Origin: Granulosicoccus sp045110475
Lineage (GTDB): Bacteria; Pseudomonadota; Gammaproteobacteria; Granulosicoccales; Granulosicoccaceae
Assembly (NCBI GenBank): GCA_045110475.1
Contig: JBGCGC010000042.1
Coordinates: forward strand, 1 to 64,000
Length of the DNA: 64,000 bases
Reading direction: 5' to 3'
Shown: positions 53,090-61,549 of the stretch, in pieces
Numbering within the stretch: the stretch's first letter is position 1
How the letters are laid out: every line of letters starts with the position of its first letter
Position numbers and translations under genes: made by a program
Notes under the pieces: model-generated
Database searches by the model: none
Told to the model about the DNA's origin: nothing
The model's input: the letters and a program-made list of their open reading frames with translations, nothing else

Positions 53090-55348
53090 GTGAAAAACAG
53101 ATTCGAGCGCTTGCTGTCACCACAGAGCATTGCAGTATTTGGAGGTCAGTGGGCTGCTTCGGTGGTACGGCAATGTCGTAAACTTGGTTACACGGGTGAG
53201 ATATGGCCGGTGCACCCTAATCACGAATCGATAGACGGGCTTGTCTGTTATGAATCGATAGATGAACTGCCAGCGTCTCCCGACGCCTGTTTTCTCGGTG
53301 TCAACAAGGAAAGTACCATTGGCATAGTCGAAAAACTTCGTAACACAGGCGCAGGTGGTGCGGTCTGTTTTGCCGCAGGTTTCAGTGAAACTGCCAGCCG
53401 CGACAATCAGGGTGAATCGCGACAGGCGCGTTTGATAGAGGCGGCAGGTGACATGCCTTTGCTGGGTCCCAATTGTTACGGTCTAATCAACTATGTTGAC
53501 CGGGTAGCCCTTTGGCCTGATCAGCATGGTGGCAGAGCTGTCGATAGTGGTGTGGCTATCATCACTCAGTCATCCAACATCGCCATCAATCTCACAATGC
53601 AACAACGTGGTCTACCCGTATCCTACCTACTTACGGTCGGCAACCAGGCACAGACAACGCATGCAGAACTTGCAGCAGCTATCATTGAAGATGAACGCGT
53701 CAGTGCCCTTGGGCTGCATATAGAGGGTTTTTCGGATATTCGTGCGTTTGAAGCACTGGCCTCACGAGCGCGCAAGCTTGGCAAGCATATCGTTGTGTTG
53801 AAAACCGGTGTTACGCAACTTTCCCGGGCTGCCCTGTTGTCGCATACGCGTTCGCTTTCGGGTGACGATATCGCTGCCACAGCATTTTTGGAAAGGCTCA
53901 ACATCGTTCGCGTGCAGGGTCTCGGTGAATTTGTAGAAACCTTGAAAGTGCTGAACAGCCAACGGCCGGTGGGTGGTTACCGGCTGCTTTCAATGAGTTG
54001 TTCCGGCGGAGAGGCAGCCATGATCGGAGACATAGCCCAGTCCGTGGGGCTTACGTTTCCAGCCCTTGGTACCGCGCAAAAAACCGAACTTGATGCGGTT
54101 CTCGGAAAACAGCTCCGTCTATCCAATCCACTCGATTACCACACGGCTATCTGGGATGATTCTGCTGCTATGGTAGGCATGGTCAGGGCAATGCTTCAAG
54201 CCAGACCCGCACCAGGCAGTGACACCGTCTCCGCCAACGACCAGTTTGAGTCACTGGCCGATATCGCGTTACTGGTTCTGGATTTCCCTCGCCAGGATCG
54301 ATGCGTGCTTGATCAATGGAAAGCTGCGGCTGATGCCTACATCGAGGCAACACGCGACTGGCAAGGGTTCGCCGCTGTACTGGCGACCCTGCCGGAAAAC
54401 ATGCCGGAAATTATGGCGAACTACCTGATGGAGGCGGGTGTCGTGCCACTGGCGGGTATACGTGATGGCCTGCTGGCCTTGCGTAACGCAGCCTGGCTCA
54501 ACATCGCTGCACAGCTCGCTGAATCCCCCCCGGTGTGGCTGGCAGACCAACGTACCGTTACCGCGCGAGCAGCAGTGCTGTCGCTCCTGGATGGGCAGGG
54601 TAGAGCCGCTCAAACTGATGACAAGCCCAGTGCTCGTCGAACCAGCCAACAAGCCTGGGGGCTGGTAAAAGCCGCCAGATCCAATCCAGAAGTGCCACGG
54701 ATGCTTGACGAAAGCACAGCGAAGCGCTGGCTTAACCGCTTTGGCATGCACGTACCGGTCAGTGTCAGACTATCGTTTGCTGATGTGCGTTCAACGCTTA
54801 AATTGAGCAAGGCGCTCAACAAGGCATCGCCAACGTTCAGCTACCCCGTTGTTGCCAAAGGCCTTGGACTAGTACACAAAAGTGAAGCCAACGCCATAGA
54901 GTTGCGCATCGAAAACCGTCGTGAACTGGAACGAGCCATTCAACGCATTAATTGCGAGGGGGGTTGCCTGATAGAGGAATACGTCGAAGGCAGCATCGCC
55001 GAGTTACTCGTCAGTGTGGTCCTTGATCCGGTGCATGGTTTGCTGATGACGCTGAGTGCAGGCGGTATTTACACTGAAATTCTGCATGATTCTGAATTCT
55101 GCCTGCTACCGGCTTCGCGTGTTGAGTTGGACCGACGCGTTCAACGCTTGCGATGTGCACCGTTGCTCAACGGATTTCGTGGTCGGCCCGTTGTTGACAG
55201 ACAGTGCCTGCTGGATGCGCTGGAAGCGGTACAGCAGGCCGCCTTGCAACTGGGTGACAGACTGGTGGAACTGGAGGTTAATCCTCTGATTTGTACTGCC
55301 GATGCCTGCATTGCCGTCGATGCGCTGTTGGTCGTCAGAGACGGCTAG
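53090..55348 (+). CDS. NDP-forming acyl-CoA synthetase (fused alpha/beta subunits)
   Basis: A 752-residue ADP- or GDP-forming acetate-CoA ligase-type enzyme. Order: CoA-binding Rossmann domain (about 5-130), two succinyl-CoA-synthetase-like flavodoxin domains with the phosphorylated histidine His252 in LSHTRSLSGDD, a linker, and a C-terminal ATP-grasp domain (about 540-750; FSYPVVAKGLGLVHKSEANA). It links an organic acid, perhaps the TRAP ligand, to CoA. The start is GTG at 53090, 9 bp after the TRAP gene. The stop codon TAG is the first three bases of the hairpin repeat at 55346. Confidence 0.92.
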   Translation: MKNRFERLLSPQSIAVFGGQWAASVVRQCRKLGYTGEIWPVHPNHESIDGLVCYESIDELPASPDACFLGVNKESTIGIVEKLRNTGAGGAVCFAAGFSETASRDNQGESRQARLIEAAGDMPLLGPNCYGLINYVDRVALWPDQHGGRAVDSGVAIITQSSNIAINLTMQQRGLPVSYLLTVGNQAQTTHAELAAAIIEDERVSALGLHIEGFSDIRAFEALASRARKLGKHIVVLKTGVTQLSRAALLSHTRSLSGDDIAATAFLERLNIVRVQGLGEFVETLKVLNSQRPVGGYRLLSMSCSGGEAAMIGDIAQSVGLTFPALGTAQKTELDAVLGKQLRLSNPLDYHTAIWDDSAAMVGMVRAMLQARPAPGSDTVSANDQFESLADIALLVLDFPRQDRCVLDQWKAAADAYIEATRDWQGFAAVLATLPENMPEIMANYLMEAGVVPLAGIRDGLLALRNAAWLNIAAQLAESPPVWLADQRTVTARAAVLSLLDGQGRAAQTDDKPSARRTSQQAWGLVKAARSNPEVPRMLDESTAKRWLNRFGMHVPVSVRLSFADVRSTLKLSKALNKASPTFSYPVVAKGLGLVHKSEANAIELRIENRRELERAIQRINCEGGCLIEEYVEGSIAELLVSVVLDPVHGLLMTLSAGGIYTEILHDSEFCLLPASRVELDRRVQRLRCAPLLNGFRGRPVVDRQCLLDALEAVQQAALQLGDRLVELEVNPLICTADACIAVDALLVVRDG

Positions 55349-55373
55349 GAGCCTCCGGTCGCGCAGTCTCCTA
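55346..55373. repeat. Short-form dispersed hairpin repeat shared as stop codon by two convergent genes
   Basis: TAGGAGCCTCCGG...CAGTCTCCTA, 28 bp, is a shortened copy of the dispersed palindrome. The first TAG ends the acyl-CoA synthetase on the plus strand and the last CTA ends urtE on the minus strand. The two genes are separated only by this element, so it probably also terminates transcription from both sides. Confidence 0.88.
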
Positions 55374-56069
55374 GACCGTCAAATACTGCCGGACTAAATC
55401 ATCACCCAGTTCATCCATTGCGCCTGTGGCGACAATATGCCCTCGATCCATAATGGCAAAGTCGTCGCCGACTCGGCGTGCAAACGGTAGCTTTTGTTCT
55501 ACCAGCAAGACGGTCAGCCCGATTTCCCTGTTCAGTTTCTGAATAATGTTGCCAATGTCCTGCACAACATTGGGCTGGATACCTTCGGTGGGTTCGTCCA
55601 GTAAGAGAACCTCTGGCTGGGTTGCCAACGCGCGTCCGATAGCCAGCTGCTGTTGCTGTCCGCCCGACAGATCACCACCGCGCCGCTTGCGCATGTCTTT
55701 CAGTACCGGAAAGAGTGTGTAGATAATTTCGGGGATACTTCGCTGACCATCATTTCTGGCTCTCAGACCGATAGCCAGATTCTCCTCGACTGTCAGCAGC
55801 GGAAAAATCTGTCGTCCTTGTGGTACGTAGCCAATGCCCATGAAGGCGCGTTGTTCTGCGGAAACGCCAGTCAGAGAGGTGTCTGGTCCGAGACTGATAT
55901 CACCTGCGCGTATTGGCAGCAAACCGGTAATACACTGCATGAGCGTAGTCTTCCCTACGCCGTTTCTACCCATTAGCACTGTGCACGAGCCCTCGCTGAC
56001 ACTCAGATTGACATCCTTGAGCGTATGCGAAGAGCCATAGTATTGATTGATGTTTGTCAGCTTCATCAT
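55371..56069 (-). CDS. urtE: Urea ABC transporter ATP-binding protein UrtE
   Basis: A 232-residue ABC ATPase of the LivF type. Walker A is MGRNGVGKTT, the signature is LSGGQQQQL and Walker B is LLLDEPTEG. The VPQGRQIFPLLTVEENL block and its place as the last of the urt genes fit UrtE. Its start overlaps the urtD stop by four bases. Stop codon CTA (plus strand) is part of the hairpin repeat at 55346-55373. Confidence 0.95.
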   Translation of the reverse strand: MMKLTNINQYYGSSHTLKDVNLSVSEGSCTVLMGRNGVGKTTLMQCITGLLPIRAGDISLGPDTSLTGVSAEQRAFMGIGYVPQGRQIFPLLTVEENLAIGLRARNDGQRSIPEIIYTLFPVLKDMRKRRGGDLSGGQQQQLAIGRALATQPEVLLLDEPTEGIQPNVVQDIGNIIQKLNREIGLTVLLVEQKLPFARRVGDDFAIMDRGHIVATGAMDELGDDLVRQYLTV

Positions 56070-56911
56070 GTCGTACTCTCCGTACCCAGATACACACGCA
56101 TGACTTCACTGTTATTTTGAATATCACTCATGCTGCCCTCGGCCAGCACGCTACCCTGATGAAGCACGGTCACCGGTGATTGCAAGGCCCTGACAAATTC
56201 CATGTCGTGTTCAACTACGACAACAGCACGCTCACCTGACAGCGTGCGCAACAATTCCACCGTCTTGTCCATTTCCTGATGGGTCATTCCTGCTGCCGGC
56301 TCATCGACCAGTAACAATAGGGGGTTTTGCATTATCAGCATCCCGATCTCAAGCCATTGCTTTTGTCCATGCGATAGAAGTCCAGCGTTCCTATACAGAT
56401 CATCAAGCAGATTGATGGTTTTTGCAATGGACTCAATCCTGTCAACGCTCTCACTGTTTAGCCGGGCCTTGTAGGTTCCCCACACCGTACGCGGGCCGTC
56501 CATCGACAGCTCAAGGTTATCAAATACACTTAAATTCTCGAATACAGAGGGTTTCTGGAATTTCCGTCCAATCCCAGCCTGCGCAATCTCGGCCTCATCC
56601 AGACGCAGCAGATTTATACGCTGCCCAAACCAGGCGCTACCCGTATCTGGACGAGTCTTGCCCGTCACAATATCCATCAGTGTTGTCTTGCCAGCACCAT
56701 TGGGTCCTATCAGGCAGCGCAGTTCACCCGTGTTAACGTAGAAGTTCAGATTGCTGATTGCTTGAAAGCCGTCAAAATTGACGGATATATCTTCAAGGTA
56801 CAAGGCAGTACCATGTGTCAGATCCAGATCTTCCACATACCGCGGAATCAGAAACTCAAAGACGCGATCCCGCTTTATCAGCGGTTTGCGATAATTCTGA
56901 TTGATGCTCAC
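56066..56911 (-). CDS. urtD: Urea ABC transporter ATP-binding protein UrtD
   Basis: A 281-residue ABC ATPase of the LivG type with a roughly 30-residue N-terminal extension that is common in UrtD. Walker A GPNGAGKTT, the FQKPSVFENLSV block, signature LSHGQKQWLEIGMLI and Walker B LLLVDEPAAGMT are clear. The start overlaps urtC by four bases and the stop overlaps urtE by four. Confidence 0.95.
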   Translation of the reverse strand: MSINQNYRKPLIKRDRVFEFLIPRYVEDLDLTHGTALYLEDISVNFDGFQAISNLNFYVNTGELRCLIGPNGAGKTTLMDIVTGKTRPDTGSAWFGQRINLLRLDEAEIAQAGIGRKFQKPSVFENLSVFDNLELSMDGPRTVWGTYKARLNSESVDRIESIAKTINLLDDLYRNAGLLSHGQKQWLEIGMLIMQNPLLLLVDEPAAGMTHQEMDKTVELLRTLSGERAVVVVEHDMEFVRALQSPVTVLHQGSVLAEGSMSDIQNNSEVMRVYLGTESTT

Positions 56912-58020
56912 ACCTTTGTCTCCACCAAGTCGCTTGACTGGGCGCGTTTTCTACGAATACGCAGGCCCGCAATACCTTTGGGTAATAACAGCGTCACCAC
57001 CACAAATAACAACCCCAGAGCAAACAGCCAGGCTTCCGGGTAAGCGCCTGTGAACCAGGTCTTTGCGTAGTTGACGCCTAGCGCCCCTACCACTGCGCCA
57101 TAGAGTGTGCCACGTCCACCAATTGCCACCCAGACGACCACTTCGATTGAATTAAGAGGAGAAAACTCTCCGGGATTGATAATGCCAACCTGCGGCACAT
57201 ACAAAGCCCCCGCCAGTCCGGCAATCATTGCAGACAAAGTAAACAGGGCAAGTTTCACCCTCTCCACACGATAGCCGAGAAAGCGCGTTCTATCTTCTGC
57301 ATCGCGAACGGCGATAGCCACTTTGCCCAGCCTTGATCGAAGAATGCTGTCACACAGAAGATAGACAAGAATAAGGGCTACGCCGGAGGCGACAAACAAA
57401 CCTAGACGCACATTATCTGAACGCAGATCAAATCCGAGCAGATCCTTGAAGTCAGTCAGTCCGTTGTTTCCTCCAAATCCCATCTCATTACGAAAGAAGG
57501 CCAGCATTAACGCGTAGGTCAAAGCCTGAGTAATAATCGACAGGTAAACACCGTTGACTCTTGAGCGAAAGGCAAACCAGCCGAAAACGAAAGCCAGCAG
57601 GCCGGGTACCAGAAAGATCATCAGGGCAGTAAAGGCGAAACTGTCAAACCCGATCCAGTACCACGGCAGTTCAGTCCAGTTCAGAAATACCATGAAATCA
57701 GGCAGCTCGGGATTTCCGTACACACCGCGATCGCCAATCTGGCGCATCAGGTACATTCCCATGACGTACCCACCCAGTGCGAAAAATGCAGCGTGGCCAA
57801 GACTTAGAATGCCAAGATAGCCCCATACCAGATCGACCGCTACAGCCAGAATAGCGTAAGTGAGGTACTTGCCAAGCAGGCCCACTGTGTAGTTGCCAAC
57901 ATGCAACTCATGATTGCCAGGAAGCTGATTGAAGGTGGTAACGCTAACAAGCAGTGCGATGACAGCACTGACAAACAGCAAGGTAGACAGGCGGGATTTT
58001 CCGGCGCGCATGACAATCAA
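56908..58020 (-). CDS. urtC: Urea ABC transporter permease UrtC
   Basis: A 370-residue LivM-type permease with about nine membrane segments. Segments typical of UrtC are SLGHAAFFALGGYVMGMYLMR, FRNEMGFGGNNGLTDFKDLLG and IEVVVWVAIGGRGTLYGAVVG. The first overlaps urtB by four bases. Together with UrtB it forms the membrane channel for urea. Confidence 0.95.
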   Translation of the reverse strand: MIVMRAGKSRLSTLLFVSAVIALLVSVTTFNQLPGNHELHVGNYTVGLLGKYLTYAILAVAVDLVWGYLGILSLGHAAFFALGGYVMGMYLMRQIGDRGVYGNPELPDFMVFLNWTELPWYWIGFDSFAFTALMIFLVPGLLAFVFGWFAFRSRVNGVYLSIITQALTYALMLAFFRNEMGFGGNNGLTDFKDLLGFDLRSDNVRLGLFVASGVALILVYLLCDSILRSRLGKVAIAVRDAEDRTRFLGYRVERVKLALFTLSAMIAGLAGALYVPQVGIINPGEFSPLNSIEVVVWVAIGGRGTLYGAVVGALGVNYAKTWFTGAYPEAWLFALGLLFVVVTLLLPKGIAGLRIRRKRAQSSDLVETKV

Positions 58021-59636
58021 CCCTCCACTGCGCGGCCGCGCTGCGGGAAGAGCCCGCGCGGTCGTTTCTGAATGAATATGATAAGAAAAACCAGCACCAG
58101 AATCTTCGCCAGGATGGCACCTGCCCAGGGTTCCATCAGTTTGTTGGCGATACCCAGTGTCATCCCGCTGATGAGCGTACCCCAGAGGTTGCCGACACCA
58201 CCAAATACCACCACCATAAAGCTGTCAACAATATAGGCCTGCCCCAGATTGGGTCCTACATTGGTAAGTTGGGATAGTGCCACACCTGCAATACCTGCAA
58301 TGCCTGCACCCAGACCGAAGGTCAGTGAATCAATGCGTGATGAGCGCACACCCATGGCCCTTGCCATGGCTCGATTCTGCGAGACGGCACGCACCTCAAG
58401 ACCGAAACGGCTTCGTTTGAGCAACACAACAAGCGCCGCAAAAACCAGCAGACAGAACACCAGTATATAAAGTCTGTTCAACGTCAGACTGAACGCGCCG
58501 TTGATCTGCAACACGCCACTCATGAACTCAGGGTTGGCAACTGGAACGTTCTGTGGCGAGACAAACGTGCGTACCAACTGTTGCAGAATCAAACTGATAC
58601 CGAATGTTGCCAGAAGTGTCTCCAGAGGACGCCCGTACAGGTACCGAATGACTGTACGTTCAATGACGATGCCGACGAGGCCGGTAAAGATAAAAGCGAC
58701 AGGAATTGACAGAAGCAGGGCGCTACCGATGGACTGTGGCATCAATTGTTGCATGGCCCATGCACAGTATGCCCCCAACATGATGAGCTCACCATGTGCC
58801 ATGTTGATAACGCCCATCACGCCGAAACTGATGGCAAGTCCGATAGCGGCGAGGACAAGCACAGAGCCAAGGCTCAGGCCAAAGAACAAGGTCTCCAGCC
58901 ATCCGAACAAGCTAAGCTGCTGCTCGTGAAACAGCCGTACGGCCAGAGCCGCACTACGAACATCTTCGTCCGGATCATTCGACTGGATATCAATGATTGC
59001 GCTGCGCGACCCTGACGATAAGTCAGCTCGCAGGGCATTGACTGCTGTCAGTCGCAACAGGGGATCTTCAGCGCTTAATTTCTTGCGGATATCAAGCTGC
59101 TGCAGTGCAAGCAGAACAGCTTGCGTCTTTTCACTGTCCAACAGCGAATCGAGCGTGTCTTGCTCAATGGACTGTGGGTTTTTAATCAGCGAATCCACCG
59201 CCGCCAGCCGCTCTTTCGGGTTGTCAGAGTACAAGCCCAGCCCCGCGATCAATTGCCGAAGATAACTACGAATGTTGTTGTTTAATTTCAGTCGCTTTAC
59301 GCGGCGACTACTGTCCCGCCCAAGGTCTTCACGGCCTTCCAGTGACATCATCATGAACTCACGGCCATCTTTTACGGCCCAGACAATATTGCCAGTAGGT
59401 TTGTGGAACATCAGTTCGCCATCCAGAATCCCCTGTAATAGTTCACGGGTATCGTCACGTGGCAGAGCTGCCAGCGTGTCAAGCGCCTGAGTCCTTGTGC
59501 TTCCTTTCCCTTCGACAAAAGCTTCGAATATCGGATCAAGTTCGGCAACACCGGTGTTGACATCAGCGTTAACGAATTGGCCACCGGCCAGAAAACACAA
59601 TAGGGACAAGCGAACAAGCAGGAAGCGAAGAAGCAT
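58017..59636 (-). CDS. urtB: Urea ABC transporter permease UrtB
   Basis: A 539-residue LivH-type permease. The start at 59636 gives a signal-like segment (MLLRFLLVRLSLLCFLAGG), a periplasmic HEAT-like helical domain of about 200 residues (TRTQALDTLAALP, DPLLRLTAVNALR) and then the permease (about 245-535) with GVMGVINMAHGELIMLGAY and GGVGNLWGTLISGM. The longer frame from 59726 adds 30 residues that overlap the end of urtA and look non-native. The N-terminal extension is a known but not universal feature of UrtB. Confidence 0.93.
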   Translation of the reverse strand: MLLRFLLVRLSLLCFLAGGQFVNADVNTGVAELDPIFEAFVEGKGSTRTQALDTLAALPRDDTRELLQGILDGELMFHKPTGNIVWAVKDGREFMMMSLEGREDLGRDSSRRVKRLKLNNNIRSYLRQLIAGLGLYSDNPKERLAAVDSLIKNPQSIEQDTLDSLLDSEKTQAVLLALQQLDIRKKLSAEDPLLRLTAVNALRADLSSGSRSAIIDIQSNDPDEDVRSAALAVRLFHEQQLSLFGWLETLFFGLSLGSVLVLAAIGLAISFGVMGVINMAHGELIMLGAYCAWAMQQLMPQSIGSALLLSIPVAFIFTGLVGIVIERTVIRYLYGRPLETLLATFGISLILQQLVRTFVSPQNVPVANPEFMSGVLQINGAFSLTLNRLYILVFCLLVFAALVVLLKRSRFGLEVRAVSQNRAMARAMGVRSSRIDSLTFGLGAGIAGIAGVALSQLTNVGPNLGQAYIVDSFMVVVFGGVGNLWGTLISGMTLGIANKLMEPWAGAILAKILVLVFLIIFIQKRPRGLFPQRGRAVEG

Positions 59637-59704
59637 GAAGTGACTCTGGGCGGGAGCAGGAGTGGGGGCTGCGCATCCTTGCGCAGAACGATACGTGTCG
59701 TTTT

Positions 59705-61003
59705 CTACAGATTCTGCCCGGAACAAACGCCCGTGCTGACGTTATAGTTGCCGCACGACAGTGGTGCGCGCCAATCAGAAATCAGATCCTTGCTGCTGTC
59801 GAGGTAATCAGACCATGCGTCACCGGCAACCAGCCCTGGCGTTTCCCAGACCACCTGAAACTGACCATCATCCTGAATCTCACCAATGAGGACAGGTTTG
59901 GTTATATGGTGGTTAGGCATCATTGCCGAGTAGCCACCGGTCAGGTTAGGAACTGCTACCCCGATAATGGCATCCTGCACGGCAGAGGCGTCAGTGGTAC
60001 CTGCTTTCTCAACGGCTTTGACCCACATGTTAAAGCCGATGTAGTGAGCCTCCATCGGATCGTTCGTCACTCGCGCATCATCTCCGATGAAGTCCAGCCA
60101 GCTATCGATGAATTCATCATTAGCCTCTGCGTCCACACTCATAAAATAGTTCCAGGCTGCAAGATGTCCTACCAGGGGTCCTGTATCAAAGCCTGATAAT
60201 TCCTCTTCCCCGACGGAGAAGGCAATGACCGGAATATCTTCAGCCGAGATGCCCTGATTGCCAAGCTCTTTGTAAAACGGCACGTTTGCATCGCCATTTA
60301 CGGTAGACACTACCGCAGTTTTTTTGCCTTCTGATCCGAAGGTCTTGATCTCGGAGACAATCGACTGCCAGTCCGCATGTCCAAACGGCGTGTAGTTGAT
60401 CATGATGTCTTCGCTGGCTACACCATTGCCTTTCAGATAAGCCTCCAGAATCTTGTTGGTGGTTCTTGGATAGACGTAATCGGTACCCGCCAGTACCCAG
60501 CGCTCCACGCCTATTTCATTGCTAAGATAATCCACTGCAGGAATAGCCTGCTGGTTAGGTGCAGCTCCGGTGTAGAAGACATTCTTTGAGGACTCTTCTC
60601 CTTCGTACTGCACCGGGTAGAACAGCAGGCTGTCAAGCTCTTCAAATACCGGCAGAACAGACTTGCGTGACACTGACGTCCACGCGCCAAAAGTTGCTGC
60701 AACGCCTTCCTGTTCGATAAGCTCGCGGGCTTTTTCAGCAAACAACGGCCAGTCTGAGGCTGGATCAACAACCACAGCTTCCAGTTGTTTGCCAAGCAAG
60801 CCACCGTTAGCGTTTTGCTGATCGATCAGCATCAGCATCGTGTCTTTTAACGTGGTCTCGGATATTGCCATGGTGCCTGACAGCGAATGCAGCACACCGA
60901 CCTTGATCGTTTCTTCTTGCGCATGAAGCGACAGGCTTGCAGTAGCAATGCTCAGACTGGCAGCCGTCATGACTGATAACTTTAAACGGTTTTTTAAACG
61001 CAT
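59705..61003 (-). CDS. urtA: Urea ABC transporter substrate-binding protein UrtA
   Basis: A 432-residue periplasmic urea-binding protein. The signal peptide is RLKNRLKLSVMTAASLSIATA..., cut after about LSLHA. The mature part begins EETIKVGVLHSLSGTMAISE, and GAWTSVSRKSVLPVFEE, FYPVQYEGEESSKNVFYTGA and AHYIGFNMW are UrtA-type. The start at 61003 has AGGGAAAA ten bases upstream. The longer frame from 61066 has no support. The first gene of urtABCDE; in other bacteria expressed under nitrogen limitation. Confidence 0.95.
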   Translation of the reverse strand: MRLKNRLKLSVMTAASLSIATASLSLHAQEETIKVGVLHSLSGTMAISETTLKDTMLMLIDQQNANGGLLGKQLEAVVVDPASDWPLFAEKARELIEQEGVAATFGAWTSVSRKSVLPVFEELDSLLFYPVQYEGEESSKNVFYTGAAPNQQAIPAVDYLSNEIGVERWVLAGTDYVYPRTTNKILEAYLKGNGVASEDIMINYTPFGHADWQSIVSEIKTFGSEGKKTAVVSTVNGDANVPFYKELGNQGISAEDIPVIAFSVGEEELSGFDTGPLVGHLAAWNYFMSVDAEANDEFIDSWLDFIGDDARVTNDPMEAHYIGFNMWVKAVEKAGTTDASAVQDAIIGVAVPNLTGGYSAMMPNHHITKPVLIGEIQDDGQFQVVWETPGLVAGDAWSDYLDSSKDLISDWRAPLSCGNYNVSTGVCSGQNL

Positions 61004-61183
61004 GAATAGTTTTCCCTGAAAAATGAAGTCAACGTTGCTCATATGTGAACAATCGCCGATTGTCATAACAGGGACTGTGCCATCGGTTTTTTGCTAATGT
61101 TTACAAAGGTTTGAGGATTCCAAAGAAAATTCCGAAACCCAAGACGCTATATAATAGTGCGTGATTTGCTTTTTCTTAGTGCG

Positions 61184-61315
61184 TTATTCTGTTGTCACGC
61201 TCTTTGCCACGTTGCGCGTTTGGTCGACATCGCGCTTGAGAATCACCGCCGTGTGAGAGGCCAGCAGTTGCAGCGGGACGCCCAGTCCAAATCCTTCTGG
61301 AAACGGTTTGGCGTT
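61184..61315 (-). pseudogene. 3' remnant of a GlmS/SIS-type sugar isomerase gene
   Basis: Forty-three codons plus stop on the minus strand read PLQLLASHTAVILKRDVDQ followed by TRNVAKSVTTE. This is the classic C-terminus of GlmS-type SIS-domain isomerases, whose usual ending is DVDQPRNLAKSVTVE. Upstream the frame closes at a TGA (61316-61318), and 11 bases further the dispersed repeat starts. No other part of the gene is present, so it is a 3' fragment left by a deletion or rearrangement at the repeat. Confidence 0.8.
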
Positions 61316-61328
61316 TCATGAATAGTCC

Positions 61329-61511
61329 AGGAGCCTGTGCAACCGGAGGCGGCCCCGCAGAAATCAATCGGCTACGAGCAGCCCACTTTTGGCCAAATTT
61401 TGCGCTCATTTTCGTCACTTAGCCAGCTAAACTCTTCGAATGAGCTCAACATTGGACGACTCTCGCTCGATCGCTTTCTGCGGGGCCGCCTCCGGCCGCG
61501 CACACTCCTAG
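61329..61511. repeat. Long-form dispersed palindromic repeat, copy 3 (inverted, internal deletion)
   Basis: Reverse-complement copy of 17902-18096. Left arm AGGAGCCTGTGCAACCGG...CCCCGCAGAAA, right arm TTTCTGCGGGGCC...ACTCCTAG. About 17 bases are missing from the inner palindrome (AAATTTGACTCAAA region) relative to copy 2. It lies between the isomerase remnant and alkB. The rest of 61004-61549 holds the urtA upstream region. Confidence 0.9.
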
Positions 61512-61549
61512 CCCGATTTCCGGTGAGTTGGGCAACAAATACTCTCCGT

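Noticed and set aside
59637..59726. Longer N-terminus of UrtB
   Set aside because: It overlaps the end of urtA and precedes a clear signal-type segment that starts at the internal ATG at 59636.
61066..61082. Possible sigma-54 promoter for urtA on the minus strand (TGGCAC, then CTGT)
   Set aside because: The -24 half fits, but the -12 element is CTGT instead of TTGC, missing the invariant GC. Too weak to report as a site, although nitrogen control of urt genes would make it plausible.
61176..61418. An 80-codon minus-strand frame crossing repeat copy 3
   Set aside because: It is in a different frame from the isomerase remnant and its first part is antisense repeat; no domain is visible.
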